Positions 1-5,730 of a DNA stretch of 5,730 bases are shown here, piece by piece. The stretch is from Chromatiales bacterium (GTDB taxonomy: Bacteria > Pseudomonadota > Gammaproteobacteria > JACCYU01), in NCBI GenBank assembly GCA_031177845.1, contig JAPSGG010000130.1, forward strand, positions 1 through 5,730, in the 5' to 3' direction. The notes under the pieces are model-generated. The model saw only the letters and a program-made list of their open reading frames with translations, was not told where the DNA came from and searched no databases. Position 1 is the stretch's first letter. Each line of letters opens with the position of its first letter. Made by a program: the position numbers and the translations under genes.

Positions 1-1246
1 TGTTCGCGAGCGCTTCCGGATTCGCGTCGATGACGGTATCCTGCAAGCCGCCAGTGCGCCGTACGATGGGGATGGTGCCGTAGCGCTGGCTGTACATCTG
101 GTTGAGGCCGCAGGGCTCAAAGCGCGATGGCATCAGAAATATGTCCGCGCCGGCCTCGATACGGTGGGCCAGCTTTTCATCATAGCCGAGAAGTACCCCG
201 AGCTGATCTGGCTCTCGTTGCGACCACTGCCGCAGCGCGTTTTCATATTCGGATTGGCCGGTTCCGAGCAGCACGATTTGAACGGGGAGCGCGACTAACT
301 CAGGCAGGGCGTCGAGTAACAAATCGACGCCCTTTTGCTCCACCAGCCGTCCAATCATGCCGATCAGGGCCACGTCGTCGCGCCGCGGCAACTCGAATGC
401 GCATTGCAGCGCGGCCTTGTTTGGCTGCTTGTTCTCCAGATTGTCTCGGTCGTAATTCTGGACTAGCAACGGATCCCGCGCCGGGTCCCAAGCGTCGGTA
501 TCGATCCCGTTAATAATGCCTGACAGCACTGTCCGCCGCCGGCTCAGCAGTCCATCCAGTCCACAACCGAACTCCGGAGTTTGGATTTCGCGCGCATAGC
601 CCGGGCTGACGGCATTGATCCGGTCGGCGTAGATCAGGCCTCCCTTCATGAACGATAACTGACCAAAGAATTCCAACGCCTCCGAAGACCATAGCCACGC
701 AGGCAAGCCCAGTTCAGCGAATACGACACCAGGAAACACACCCTGATAGGAGAGATTATGAATGGTGTAAACGATCGCGGGCCGCTGCGGCTCAGCCGCC
801 AGCAAGGGGGCGACGAGCGCGGTCTGCCAGTCGTGGCAGTGAACGACATGGGGTCGCCACGACAGCTCGGCGCGCCCCAGGGCCACGGCCGCAATCGCAC
901 GGCAGAACAGGGCAAAGCGTGCGGCATTGTCGCGCCAGGGCGTACTGTCCGGGGCCAAATAGGGATTGCCGGGGCGGTCAAACAACGCCGCTTCGACCAG
1001 CCAAACCTCCAGGCCTGATTCAGGCAATATGGTGCGCAGCAGGCGGACGGCCTGGCCTGCGAGTTGCAACGCCACGATGGACTCAATGCCTTTGGTAGCT
1101 TCAAGCGCATCGCGATAGGCGGGCAGCATGACTTTCACCGCCTGCCCCAGACCCTGTAGCGCCGCGGGCAGACTCGCCGACACATCCGCCAGGCCGCCTG
1201 TTTTAATCAGCGGATAGAGCTCGCTGCTGGCGTACAGGATATTCAA
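1..1246 (-). CDS. glgA: Glycogen synthase (ADP-glucose), 3' end cut by window
   Basis: This enzyme transfers glucose from ADP-glucose to the non-reducing end of alpha-1,4-glucan in the cytoplasm (GT5 family, GT-B fold). The minus frame is open from 1285 down to base 2, giving 415 residues of a family usually near 480, so roughly the last 60 lie outside the window. Visible motifs are KTGGLADV (K15, ADP-glucose binding), CHDWQ near residue 138, TIHNLSYQG (H163), GIINGID, GRLVEQKG, and SRFEPCGLNQMYSQRYGT with E377 and C379, then RRTGGLQDTV. With the start at 1246, K15, E377 and C379 fall at exactly the E. coli numbers, which is why I chose it. That start is TTG; no ATG or GTG lies between the upstream in-frame TGA (1286-1288) and the KTGGLADV motif. 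A second TTG at 1253-1255 sits closer to the AAGGA at 1260-1264 and would add three residues. The gene is divergent from glgC. Function is very secure; the exact start is less so. Confidence 0.95.
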   Translation of the reverse strand, partial: MNILYASSELYPLIKTGGLADVSASLPAALQGLGQAVKVMLPAYRDALEATKGIESIVALQLAGQAVRLLRTILPESGLEVWLVEAALFDRPGNPYLAPDSTPWRDNAARFALFCRAIAAVALGRAELSWRPHVVHCHDWQTALVAPLLAAEPQRPAIVYTIHNLSYQGVFPGVVFAELGLPAWLWSSEALEFFGQLSFMKGGLIYADRINAVSPGYAREIQTPEFGCGLDGLLSRRRTVLSGIINGIDTDAWDPARDPLLVQNYDRDNLENKQPNKAALQCAFELPRRDDVALIGMIGRLVEQKGVDLLLDALPELVALPVQIVLLGTGQSEYENALRQWSQREPDQLGVLLGYDEKLAHRIEAGADIFLMPSRFEPCGLNQMYSQRYGTIPIVRRTGGLQDTVIDANPEALAN

Positions 1247-1332
1247 GCTGCGCAAATTATCCTTGCGAAGGCCGCGGTGGTCGTATCAAGCGACGCGAGC
1301 GCGGAGAGAACGACCCAGAGCCTCAGAGACAT
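1243..1332 (-). other. Possible 29-codon leader ORF overlapping the glgA start
   Basis: An ATG at 1330-1332 on the minus strand opens a 29-codon frame whose TGA stop (1243-1245) overlaps the TTG at 1244-1246 as TTGA, the arrangement typical of translational coupling. The encoded peptide is fairly hydrophobic and contains the run RLWVVLSALASL. Its own ribosome-binding site is weak. It could be a leader peptide that helps ribosomes reach the poor TTG start, or simply a chance open frame. I do not recognise the peptide. Confidence 0.25.
1260..1264 (-). promoter_or_regulatory. Ribosome-binding site of glgA (AAGGA)
   Basis: The minus strand reads AAGGA here. It lies 4 bases before the TTG at 1253-1255 and 13 bases before the TTG at 1244-1246. 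Neither spacing is ideal, so it supports initiation in this short stretch but does not settle which TTG is used. The protein alignment favours 1246; the spacing slightly favours 1255. Confidence 0.5.
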
Positions 1333-1383
1333 GGGCTTTGCTCTATGGCTAACTTGTGGTATCAAACCATATCTGTCGGCACA

Positions 1384-1414
1384 ATCATAACGCGCTCCAC
1401 GCGGCGGCTGTCAC
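1384..1414 (-). promoter_or_regulatory. Candidate sigma-70-type promoter for glgA
   Basis: On the minus strand a GTGACA (1409-1414, five of six bases matching TTGACA) is followed after 19 bases by TATGAT (1384-1389, five of six matching TATAAT). The spacer is two bases longer than the preferred 17, which weakens the call. It would start transcripts near 1377 and leave a leader of about 130 bases before glgA. Confidence 0.25.
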
Positions 1415-1436
1415 GCGTGAATAGGAACGCCTTGTC

Positions 1437-2705
1437 ATGAAACTACAACGCTCGCCCAGATACGTCAGCCGCCTGACTCGCGACACACTGGCGCTTATCC
1501 TGGCCGGCGGACGCGGCACGCGGCTGGATGCATTGACCAACTGGCGCGCGAAACCGGCGGTGCCGTTCGGCGGCAAATTCCGTATCATTGATTTTCCACT
1601 ATCCAACTGCATCAACTCAGGCATCCGCCGCATCGGGGTATTGACCCAGTACAAGGCTCATTCATTGATCCTCCACATTCAGCGCGGCTGGAGCTTTCTG
1701 CGCGGCGAGTTTGGCGAGTTCGTCGAACTGCTGCCAGCACAGCAGCGTATCGATACCTCTTGGTACGCAGGGACCGCCGATGCGGTCTATCAGAACCTGG
1801 ATATCATCCGCTCCCACCATCCGATCTACGTGCTCATCCTGGCGGGCGATCACGTCTACAAGATGGACTACGGCCCGATGATTGCGGCACACGTGGAAAG
1901 CGGCGCTAATCTTACGGTGGGCTGCATCGAGGTACCGCGGGAGAAGGCGCGCGCTTTTGGCGTCATGCACATCGACACGGAAGGAAGAATCAAGGCATTC
2001 ATGGAGAAGCCCGAGAATCCCGAGCCGATCCCGGGCAATGACGACTTGGCGTTGGCATCCATGGGCATCTACGCCGCCAACACCGATTTTCTGGTAGAGC
2101 AACTTACTAGGGACGCCGAAGATAAAACTTCGAATCACGATTTCGGCAAAGATGTGATTCCGGCGGTGATCCGCGATTATCGCGCCTTCGCCTATCCGTT
2201 CCGTGACGTGCAGAGCGGCCGCCAAGCCTACTGGCGCGATGTGGGCACCGTGGATGCGTTTTGGGAGGCGAATCTCGAATTGATTGACATACTCCCCGAG
2301 TTGAACCTCTACGACGACAAGTGGCCCATCTGGACGTACCAGCAACAGGCGCCGCCGGCCAAGTTCGTGTTCGATGACGATACACGTCGCGGCACGGCAG
2401 TGAATTCGATGGTCTCCGGCGGCTGCATCATCTCTGGCGCCGTGGTGCGTCGCTCGCTCCTGTTTTCCAACGTGCACGTAAATCCTCACACCCTGATTGA
2501 AGAGTCCGTGATCCTGCCCAGCGTCGTGGTCGGCGAGGGATGCCGCATCCGCCGCACAGTCATCGACGAAAGCTGTCGCATCCCCTCCGGGATGATCATC
2601 GGCGAGAATCACGAGGAAGATAAGCAGCGGTTCCACGTCACGCCTAATGGAGTGGTATTGGTGGTGCCCGAGATGCTGGGGAATCGCGCGGTTCATGGCC
2701 GCTGA
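1437..2705 (+). CDS. glgC: Glucose-1-phosphate adenylyltransferase (ADP-glucose pyrophosphorylase)
   Basis: This enzyme makes ADP-glucose and pyrophosphate from ATP and glucose-1-phosphate, the committed and allosterically controlled step of glycogen synthesis. The 422-residue product is close to the 431 of E. coli GlgC. The N-terminal nucleotidyltransferase domain has LAGGRGTRL (22-30), [17 protein letters not shown] (37-53), WYAGTADAV (109-117), [10 protein letters not shown] with the catalytic aspartate D138 (E. coli D142), FMEKP with glucose-1-phosphate lysine K191 (E. coli K195) and LASMGIY (206-212). From about residue 300 the hexapeptide-like repeats of a left-handed beta-helix follow, ending with the conserved GMIIGEN and EEDKQRF segments. 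The ATG has AGGAA 9 bases upstream. The residue aligned with E. coli K39, part of the fructose-1,6-bisphosphate activator site, is tryptophan (W36), so activation may differ. Its last 11 bases overlap the next gene. A long open frame on the opposite strand is a shadow of this gene. Confidence 0.97.
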   Translation: MKLQRSPRYVSRLTRDTLALILAGGRGTRLDALTNWRAKPAVPFGGKFRIIDFPLSNCINSGIRRIGVLTQYKAHSLILHIQRGWSFLRGEFGEFVELLPAQQRIDTSWYAGTADAVYQNLDIIRSHHPIYVLILAGDHVYKMDYGPMIAAHVESGANLTVGCIEVPREKARAFGVMHIDTEGRIKAFMEKPENPEPIPGNDDLALASMGIYAANTDFLVEQLTRDAEDKTSNHDFGKDVIPAVIRDYRAFAYPFRDVQSGRQAYWRDVGTVDAFWEANLELIDILPELNLYDDKWPIWTYQQQAPPAKFVFDDDTRRGTAVNSMVSGGCIISGAVVRRSLLFSNVHVNPHTLIEESVILPSVVVGEGCRIRRTVIDESCRIPSGMIIGENHEEDKQRFHVTPNGVVLVVPEMLGNRAVHGR

Positions 2706-4392
2706 ACAACGCCTGAAGGTTGTGCTGTGCTGGCACATGCACCAGCCGGAGTACCGCGACGCGGAAACCGGCCATTACCGCCTGCCCTGGACCTACCTAC
2801 ACGGCATTAAGGACTACGTGGATATGGCGGCGCATCTGGAAGCGCTGCCGGAGGCCAGGGCCGTCGTCAACTTCTCGCCCGTACTGCTGGAGCAAATCGA
2901 GGAGTACGCGCGGCAGATCCAGGCGCATCTTGAGAGCGGCGCCGAGCTGCGCGACCCCATGCTGGCGGCGCTCATCGCGCCTTCTTTCCCAATAGAACCA
3001 GGAGCACGCCTGGATCTGATCAAAGGCTGTCTGCGCGGCCACGAGGAACGGCTGATCAAGCGTTTTGCTCCCTACAAGCGGCTCGCGGATCTGGCCGCCC
3101 AAGTGGGCGATCAGCTAGATGCGGTTAGGTATCTGCACGATCAGTTCCTGGTTGACCTGCTGGTCTGGCATCACTTGGCCTGGATGGGCGAGACCGTGCG
3201 CCGTGGCGATCTGCGCGTCAAGCGGCTGATCGCTCGGCGCACGGCATACTCGCTACAAGAGCGGCGCGAGCTGTTGTCCATTATCGGCGAGCTGATGGCA
3301 TCCATCACGGGCCGCTACCGCCGTCTGGCGGAGCAGGGCAGGGCGGAACTGTCGGTGACACCTTATGCGCACCCCATCCTGCCGCTCCTGCTGGATATCC
3401 AAATTGCGCGGGAGGCCATGCCGAATGTTCTACTGCCGGAACTCAAGGCATATCCCGGCGGATCGGAGCGTGCGCGCTGGCATATTGAGCAGGCTATCGC
3501 AATCTTTAGACAGCATTTCGGGTTCGATCCCAAAGGCTGCTGGCCTTCGGAGGGGGCGATAAGCGAAGCCAGTCTCAAGCTGCTAGCGGAATCGGGCTTT
3601 GGCTGGGTTGCGAGCGGCGAGAACGTGCTGCGTAACAGCTTGGCGGCCGCGCGCGATACGAGCGAGGGAGCGCCTTATCGCCCTTACCGCTTGCGAGATA
3701 CATCGGTCGTCGCTTTCTTTCGCGACGATACCCTGTCGGACCTGATTGGCTTTTCCTATTCCCACTGGCATGCGGACGATGCGGTCGCCAACCTAATGCA
3801 TCGCCTAGAGACTATCGCGACGACTCAAGCGGGCCGGGCCAGCATCGTGTCCATTATTCTCGATGGTGAGAACGCCTGGGATCACTATCCGGAGAACGGT
3901 TACTATTTTCTGCACGGCTTGTACAAGAAGCTGTCCGCGCACCCGCGGCTCGAACTCACCACTTATTCGAAGTTTCTGAAAGACGGTGCGGCACCCGCCG
4001 AGCTGACCCGATTGGTCGCCGGCAGTTGGGTGCATGGCACGCTGGCGACCTGGATTGGCGATCCGGACAAAAACCGCGCCTGGGATATGCTGGGGGACGC
4101 GAAGCGCTGCTTTGATCGAGCTATGGCATCAGGGCGTCTCGAGGCCGCGCAAGTTCAACGTGCCGAGCGACAGCTGGCGATCTGTGAGGGCTCAGATGGA
4201 TTCTGGTGGTTCGGGCCTCACAACCCGGTGGCTGCCGTACGCGACTTCGACCGCCTGTACCGCCGTAACCTGATCTACTTATACCGGCTACTGGGTGAAT
4301 CGCCACCGGACTATCTCTCCCAGCCGTTTACCTTCGGCGGCGGCGCTGCCGAGCAGGGCGGCGTCATGCGGCGGGGGAAGGATACGGGCTGA
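2695..4392 (+). CDS. Glycoside hydrolase family 57 alpha-glucan enzyme (amylase/amylopullulanase-like)
   Basis: The 565-residue product is a retaining alpha-glucan hydrolase of family GH57. All five conserved regions of the family are visible: HMHQP (14-18), TPYAHPI (222-228), CWPSEGAIS with the presumed nucleophile E286, LDGENAW with the presumed acid/base D390, and GSWVHG followed by [13 protein letters not shown] (443-463). The WPSE and LDGENAW forms resemble the amylopullulanase/alpha-amylase-like branch rather than GH57 branching enzymes, so cleavage of alpha-1,4 and perhaps alpha-1,6 bonds is likely; substrate specificity is inference. No signal peptide is seen, so it should be cytoplasmic and act on stored glycogen. 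I chose the ATG at 2695 because the following residues run straight into the family N-terminus and a GGGGA lies at 2678-2682; the frame is open upstream to 2647, but those residues are the glgC frame read out of phase. The 11-base overlap with glgC implies one operon and coupled translation. The last 20 or so residues look unconserved. Confidence 0.94.
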   Translation: MAAEQRLKVVLCWHMHQPEYRDAETGHYRLPWTYLHGIKDYVDMAAHLEALPEARAVVNFSPVLLEQIEEYARQIQAHLESGAELRDPMLAALIAPSFPIEPGARLDLIKGCLRGHEERLIKRFAPYKRLADLAAQVGDQLDAVRYLHDQFLVDLLVWHHLAWMGETVRRGDLRVKRLIARRTAYSLQERRELLSIIGELMASITGRYRRLAEQGRAELSVTPYAHPILPLLLDIQIAREAMPNVLLPELKAYPGGSERARWHIEQAIAIFRQHFGFDPKGCWPSEGAISEASLKLLAESGFGWVASGENVLRNSLAAARDTSEGAPYRPYRLRDTSVVAFFRDDTLSDLIGFSYSHWHADDAVANLMHRLETIATTQAGRASIVSIILDGENAWDHYPENGYYFLHGLYKKLSAHPRLELTTYSKFLKDGAAPAELTRLVAGSWVHGTLATWIGDPDKNRAWDMLGDAKRCFDRAMASGRLEAAQVQRAERQLAICEGSDGFWWFGPHNPVAAVRDFDRLYRRNLIYLYRLLGESPPDYLSQPFTFGGGAAEQGGVMRRGKDTG

Positions 4393-4698
4393 ATTAAAGG
4401 AGTGTCGCGTAAAATGGCTAGACCGAAAAGGCCGCAATTCCCCATAGGGTACTGGCTGGTCGTTGAGAATCTGAGGGATGAATATCCTGTCTAGGAGAAC
4501 TCTGTTGGTTTATCCGGCCGATCCATCAACGAATTAGAAGGAGCATCTAATTCTGCGTGCGCTGTACTCTGTGGTCAGCCTGCCAGAGGAGACACATCAG
4601 GCGATTAAGTGATTGTTTTACATAAATACGCGCCATGTGTCGTAATTAATGTACCGCAATAAGTACCGCTTTTAGTCCAAAAAGGACACGGTGAAACG
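4393..4698. other. Gene-poor stretch after the glg operon
   Basis: GC content drops here: 39 of 60 bases in 2941-3000 are G or C, against 24 of 60 in 4621-4680. No gene of normal size is present, and all six frames are interrupted. Contents I can point to are a 26-codon ORF (4414-4494), an 8-base perfect inverted repeat with a 7-base loop (4531-4553), a tandem GTACCGC (4651-4657 and 4663-4669), and a weak 4-base stem GTCC/GGAC (4675-4687). No convincing Rho-independent terminator for the glgC-GH57 transcript is visible. Some plus-frame pieces look protein-like, for example one ending at the TGA near 4611, but none can be named. Confidence 0.5.
4414..4494 (+). CDS. Doubtful 26-residue ORF behind the GH57 gene
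   Basis: The ORF starts at ATG 4414 and ends at TAG 4492-4494. A strong ribosome-binding sequence, AAAGGAG (4396-4402), ends 11 bases before the ATG and 4 bases after the GH57 stop; an in-frame GTG at 4402 overlaps it. The peptide is basic at the N-terminus (MARPKRPQ) and then contains GYWLVVENLRDEYPV. I do not recognise it. It could be a real small protein at the end of the operon, or the first codons of a gene truncated when the flanking DNA changed. The good Shine-Dalgarno sequence is the only real support. Confidence 0.25.
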   Translation: MARPKRPQFPIGYWLVVENLRDEYPV

Positions 4699-4726
4699 AA
4701 CAAAAGAAACCCCGCCCGAGGGGGGG
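4699..4726 (-). terminator. Rho-independent terminator of the Rap1a-like gene, one stem mismatch
   Basis: On the minus strand a GC-rich hairpin (stem arms 4720-4726 and 4710-4716, loop 4717-4719) is followed by TTTCTTTTGTT. The stem has seven positions, with a single C-C mismatch at 4722/4714. It begins right after the TGA stop of the pseudogene (4727-4729), so it fits as that gene's terminator. On the plus strand no T-run follows the hairpin, so it should not terminate the glg transcript. Confidence 0.6.
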
Positions 4727-5120
4727 TCAGGTGCTGCAGGTGAACGGTGCTTTAGGGAGTCTACTGCTGGCAGGGATAGTAGTGTGCAAAGGGGCGATCA
4801 GATCATCGGATGCTTGTAAGTGGAGATTCTCTGGGTGGCTACGTGCCCACGCCACGAAGACCATTCGGGCCTGCGAAGTCGTCACTTCGTAGGGGAGACA
4901 GAAAATAAGGTATAGCTCCACCAATCTGGACCATCCTCTCATGCGTGACGAACACCGCCTCAATTAGGGATTGACAGGCGCTGACGTTTGCCTCGTCAAG
5001 CCGGTCTTCAATTGGATCACTATCGCACGATACGAGCAGGTGCTATCCGGTCGCTGCTACAGCCACCGAGGGCATGCAGGCAGCAAGCAATCCTACGGCT
5101 AGTATCGCTAACTTGCTTAT
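4727..5120 (-). pseudogene. Broken gene for a Rap1a/Tai-like exported small protein
   Basis: Reading two minus frames together gives a protein of about 130 residues with the layout of the Rap1a/Tai family, periplasmic immunity proteins known from type VI secretion effector pairs and also found widely without them. From 5120 come a signal peptide (ISKLAILAVGLLAAC, with a lipobox-like LAAC), then HLLVSCDSD, then ACQSLIEAVFVTHE, then GAIPYF. From 4900 in the next frame come CLPYEVTTSQARMVF and HPENLHLQASDDLI. Three lesions are visible: the start position reads ATA (5118-5120) although a GAGG (5130-5133) is well placed before it; a TAG interrupts the frame just after the signal peptide (5043-5045); and one extra base near 4901 shifts the frame exactly between PYF and CLP. 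The gene ends at TGA 4727-4729, next to a terminator. Family assignment is from remembered motif pattern, not a search. The family's closing FPC is replaced by IPAS. Sequencing error could explain one lesion but hardly all three. No partner effector gene is visible. Confidence 0.7.
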
Positions 5121-5730
5121 CGATTACCGCCTCACGAAATCAAGGTGATCGACAAACTCAAGGGAACCGATGCCGTATTCCGACGGGTTATCCCGAAGTG
5201 CCCCCCATTTGGGCAGGGTACCAGGAATCGCAAGAAGCTTGCCGACAAGAATCACTCAGATGACTAGGCAGGCGAGACAATATCCAACCTGCTGGCAACC
5301 GACATAGATCTCTCAGTGTACCCGCCTCATTGGTTCTCGACTTCGAAGATGCCATAGGAAGATATGTCACCTGAGTTCGAGCTGGCAGAGGATTGGGAGA
5401 CATGACTGTCTTGCCGGAACTGCATTCTGGCTTGGCATAGAGAGTGCTTTAGTTACGGCGCGCCAGTTGGTACCGCTTTTAATGCATTGGCCCGTAGCGA
5501 GTTCCTCAGGACTCTTTTTCCGCTCGCAACTTGATGACCGTGTCGAAGCGGCTCCGGCAACATGCGCCTCCATCTCGGTGAACCGTACCACTGCGTCGAA
5601 CTTGCGCATACGTGAAGTTAGCTGTACCGCAGACCAGAGAGGGCGATGGGTATAAGGCGCCAGGTGCAACAGTTCCCAAAGTAACCAAGAGTGATCTCAA
5701 TGAAGTCTGAAGAAACACGAGACAAGAGTA
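5121..5730. other. No intact gene; interrupted and startless frames
   Basis: I find no gene here that I can support. A plus frame is open at 5112-5267 (ending in DKNHSDD) and continues in the same phase through stops at 5265, 5349 and 5397, which could be a decayed coding region. A different plus frame is open for 116 codons at 5308-5655 but has no ATG in its first half, and the opposite strand is open for 100 codons at 5367-5669 from a TTG. These overlap, so at most one is coding, and none shows a motif I know. At the very end an ATG at 5700 begins ten codons (MKSEETRDKS) that run off the window, with a weak AAGAG at 5687-5691; it overlaps the stop (5708-5710) of another short frame. No tRNA, rRNA, CRISPR array or insertion-sequence ends are seen. 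Confidence 0.45.

Larger units (their letters stand above)
1247..1436. promoter_or_regulatory. Divergent glgA/glgC intergenic control region
   Basis: These 190 bases separate the start of glgA from the start of glgC and must carry the promoters for both directions unless transcription enters from outside. For glgC, an AGGAA at 1423-1427 stands 9 bases before the ATG and is a normal ribosome-binding site. A possible plus-strand extended -10 is TGG followed by TATCAA at 1357-1365, with only a weak -35 (TTGCTC, 1338-1343) before it. The best minus-strand candidate is listed separately. A short minus-strand reading frame (1243-1332) also lies here. I see no convincing operator palindrome or riboswitch fold. 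Confidence 0.55.

Noticed and set aside
127..513. A 128-codon plus-strand open frame opposite glgA.
   Set aside because: It lies fully inside the glgA coding region, and its arginine- and alanine-rich product has no recognisable motif.
2647..2694. A more upstream ATG for the GH57 gene, adding 16 residues.
   Set aside because: The extra residues are tryptophan- and cysteine-rich and come from the glgC end read in another frame; the family N-terminus begins right after the ATG at 2695.
1662..2738. A 358-codon open frame on the minus strand opposite glgC.
   Set aside because: It is the antisense shadow of a secure gene; its product shows no family motif and is rich in residues typical of reverse-strand reading of GC-rich codons.
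4531..4553. A perfect 8-base inverted repeat (GAATTAGA / TCTAATTC) with a 7-base loop.
   Set aside because: The stem is AT-rich and not followed by a T-run, so it is not a terminator, and one such repeat in over 1 kb is not surprising by chance; an operator cannot be excluded.
4675..4687. GTCC-AAAAA-GGAC as a terminator of the glgC-GH57 operon.
   Set aside because: A four-base stem is too weak and no T-run follows on the plus strand.
4988..5263. A 91-codon plus-strand open frame overlapping the Rap1a-like remnant.
   Set aside because: Its first half is antisense to the pseudogene, it has no good ribosome-binding site, and the product shows no motif.
5560..5610. A short plus-strand peptide containing GEPYHC, reminiscent of a zinc finger.
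   Set aside because: The paired cysteines and histidines of a zinc finger are absent and the frame closes at once; the likeness is accidental.

Overview
The window carries the core of a bacterial glycogen locus (about 1-4392), followed by about 1.3 kb of low-coding DNA holding at least one broken gene. The GlgA and GlgC sequences look proteobacterial, close to E. coli in motif numbering, and the coding DNA is GC-rich. I would guess a beta- or gammaproteobacterium; nothing here fixes genus or species.

Layout: (1) 1-1246, minus strand: glgA, glycogen synthase, cut by the left window edge after 415 residues. It can only start at TTG. (2) 1247-1436: a 190-base divergent control region. (3) 1437-2705, plus strand: complete glgC, ADP-glucose pyrophosphorylase. 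(4) 2695-4392, plus strand: complete glycoside hydrolase family 57 (GH57) gene whose start lies inside the end of glgC, so the two are almost certainly one transcript. (5) 4393-4726: gene-poor DNA with one doubtful 26-codon ORF, an inverted repeat and a tandem 7-base repeat. (6) 4699-5120, minus strand: a decayed gene for a small exported protein of the Rap1a/Tai immunity-like family. It has lost its start codon and has an internal stop and a one-base frameshift, but keeps a ribosome-binding site, a signal peptide and a slightly damaged terminator. (7) 5121-5730: no intact gene that I can support, only broken or startless open frames.

How the genes work together: GlgC makes ADP-glucose from ATP and glucose-1-phosphate. 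GlgA transfers that glucose to the growing alpha-1,4-glucan. The GH57 enzyme probably trims, debranches or remodels the alpha-glucan. The divergent arrangement would allow synthesis genes on both strands to be controlled from the short shared region. No branching enzyme (glgB), phosphorylase (glgP) or GH13 debranching enzyme (glgX) is visible.

The most unusual element is the Rap1a-like pseudogene. I see no intact, evidently new biological system in this window.
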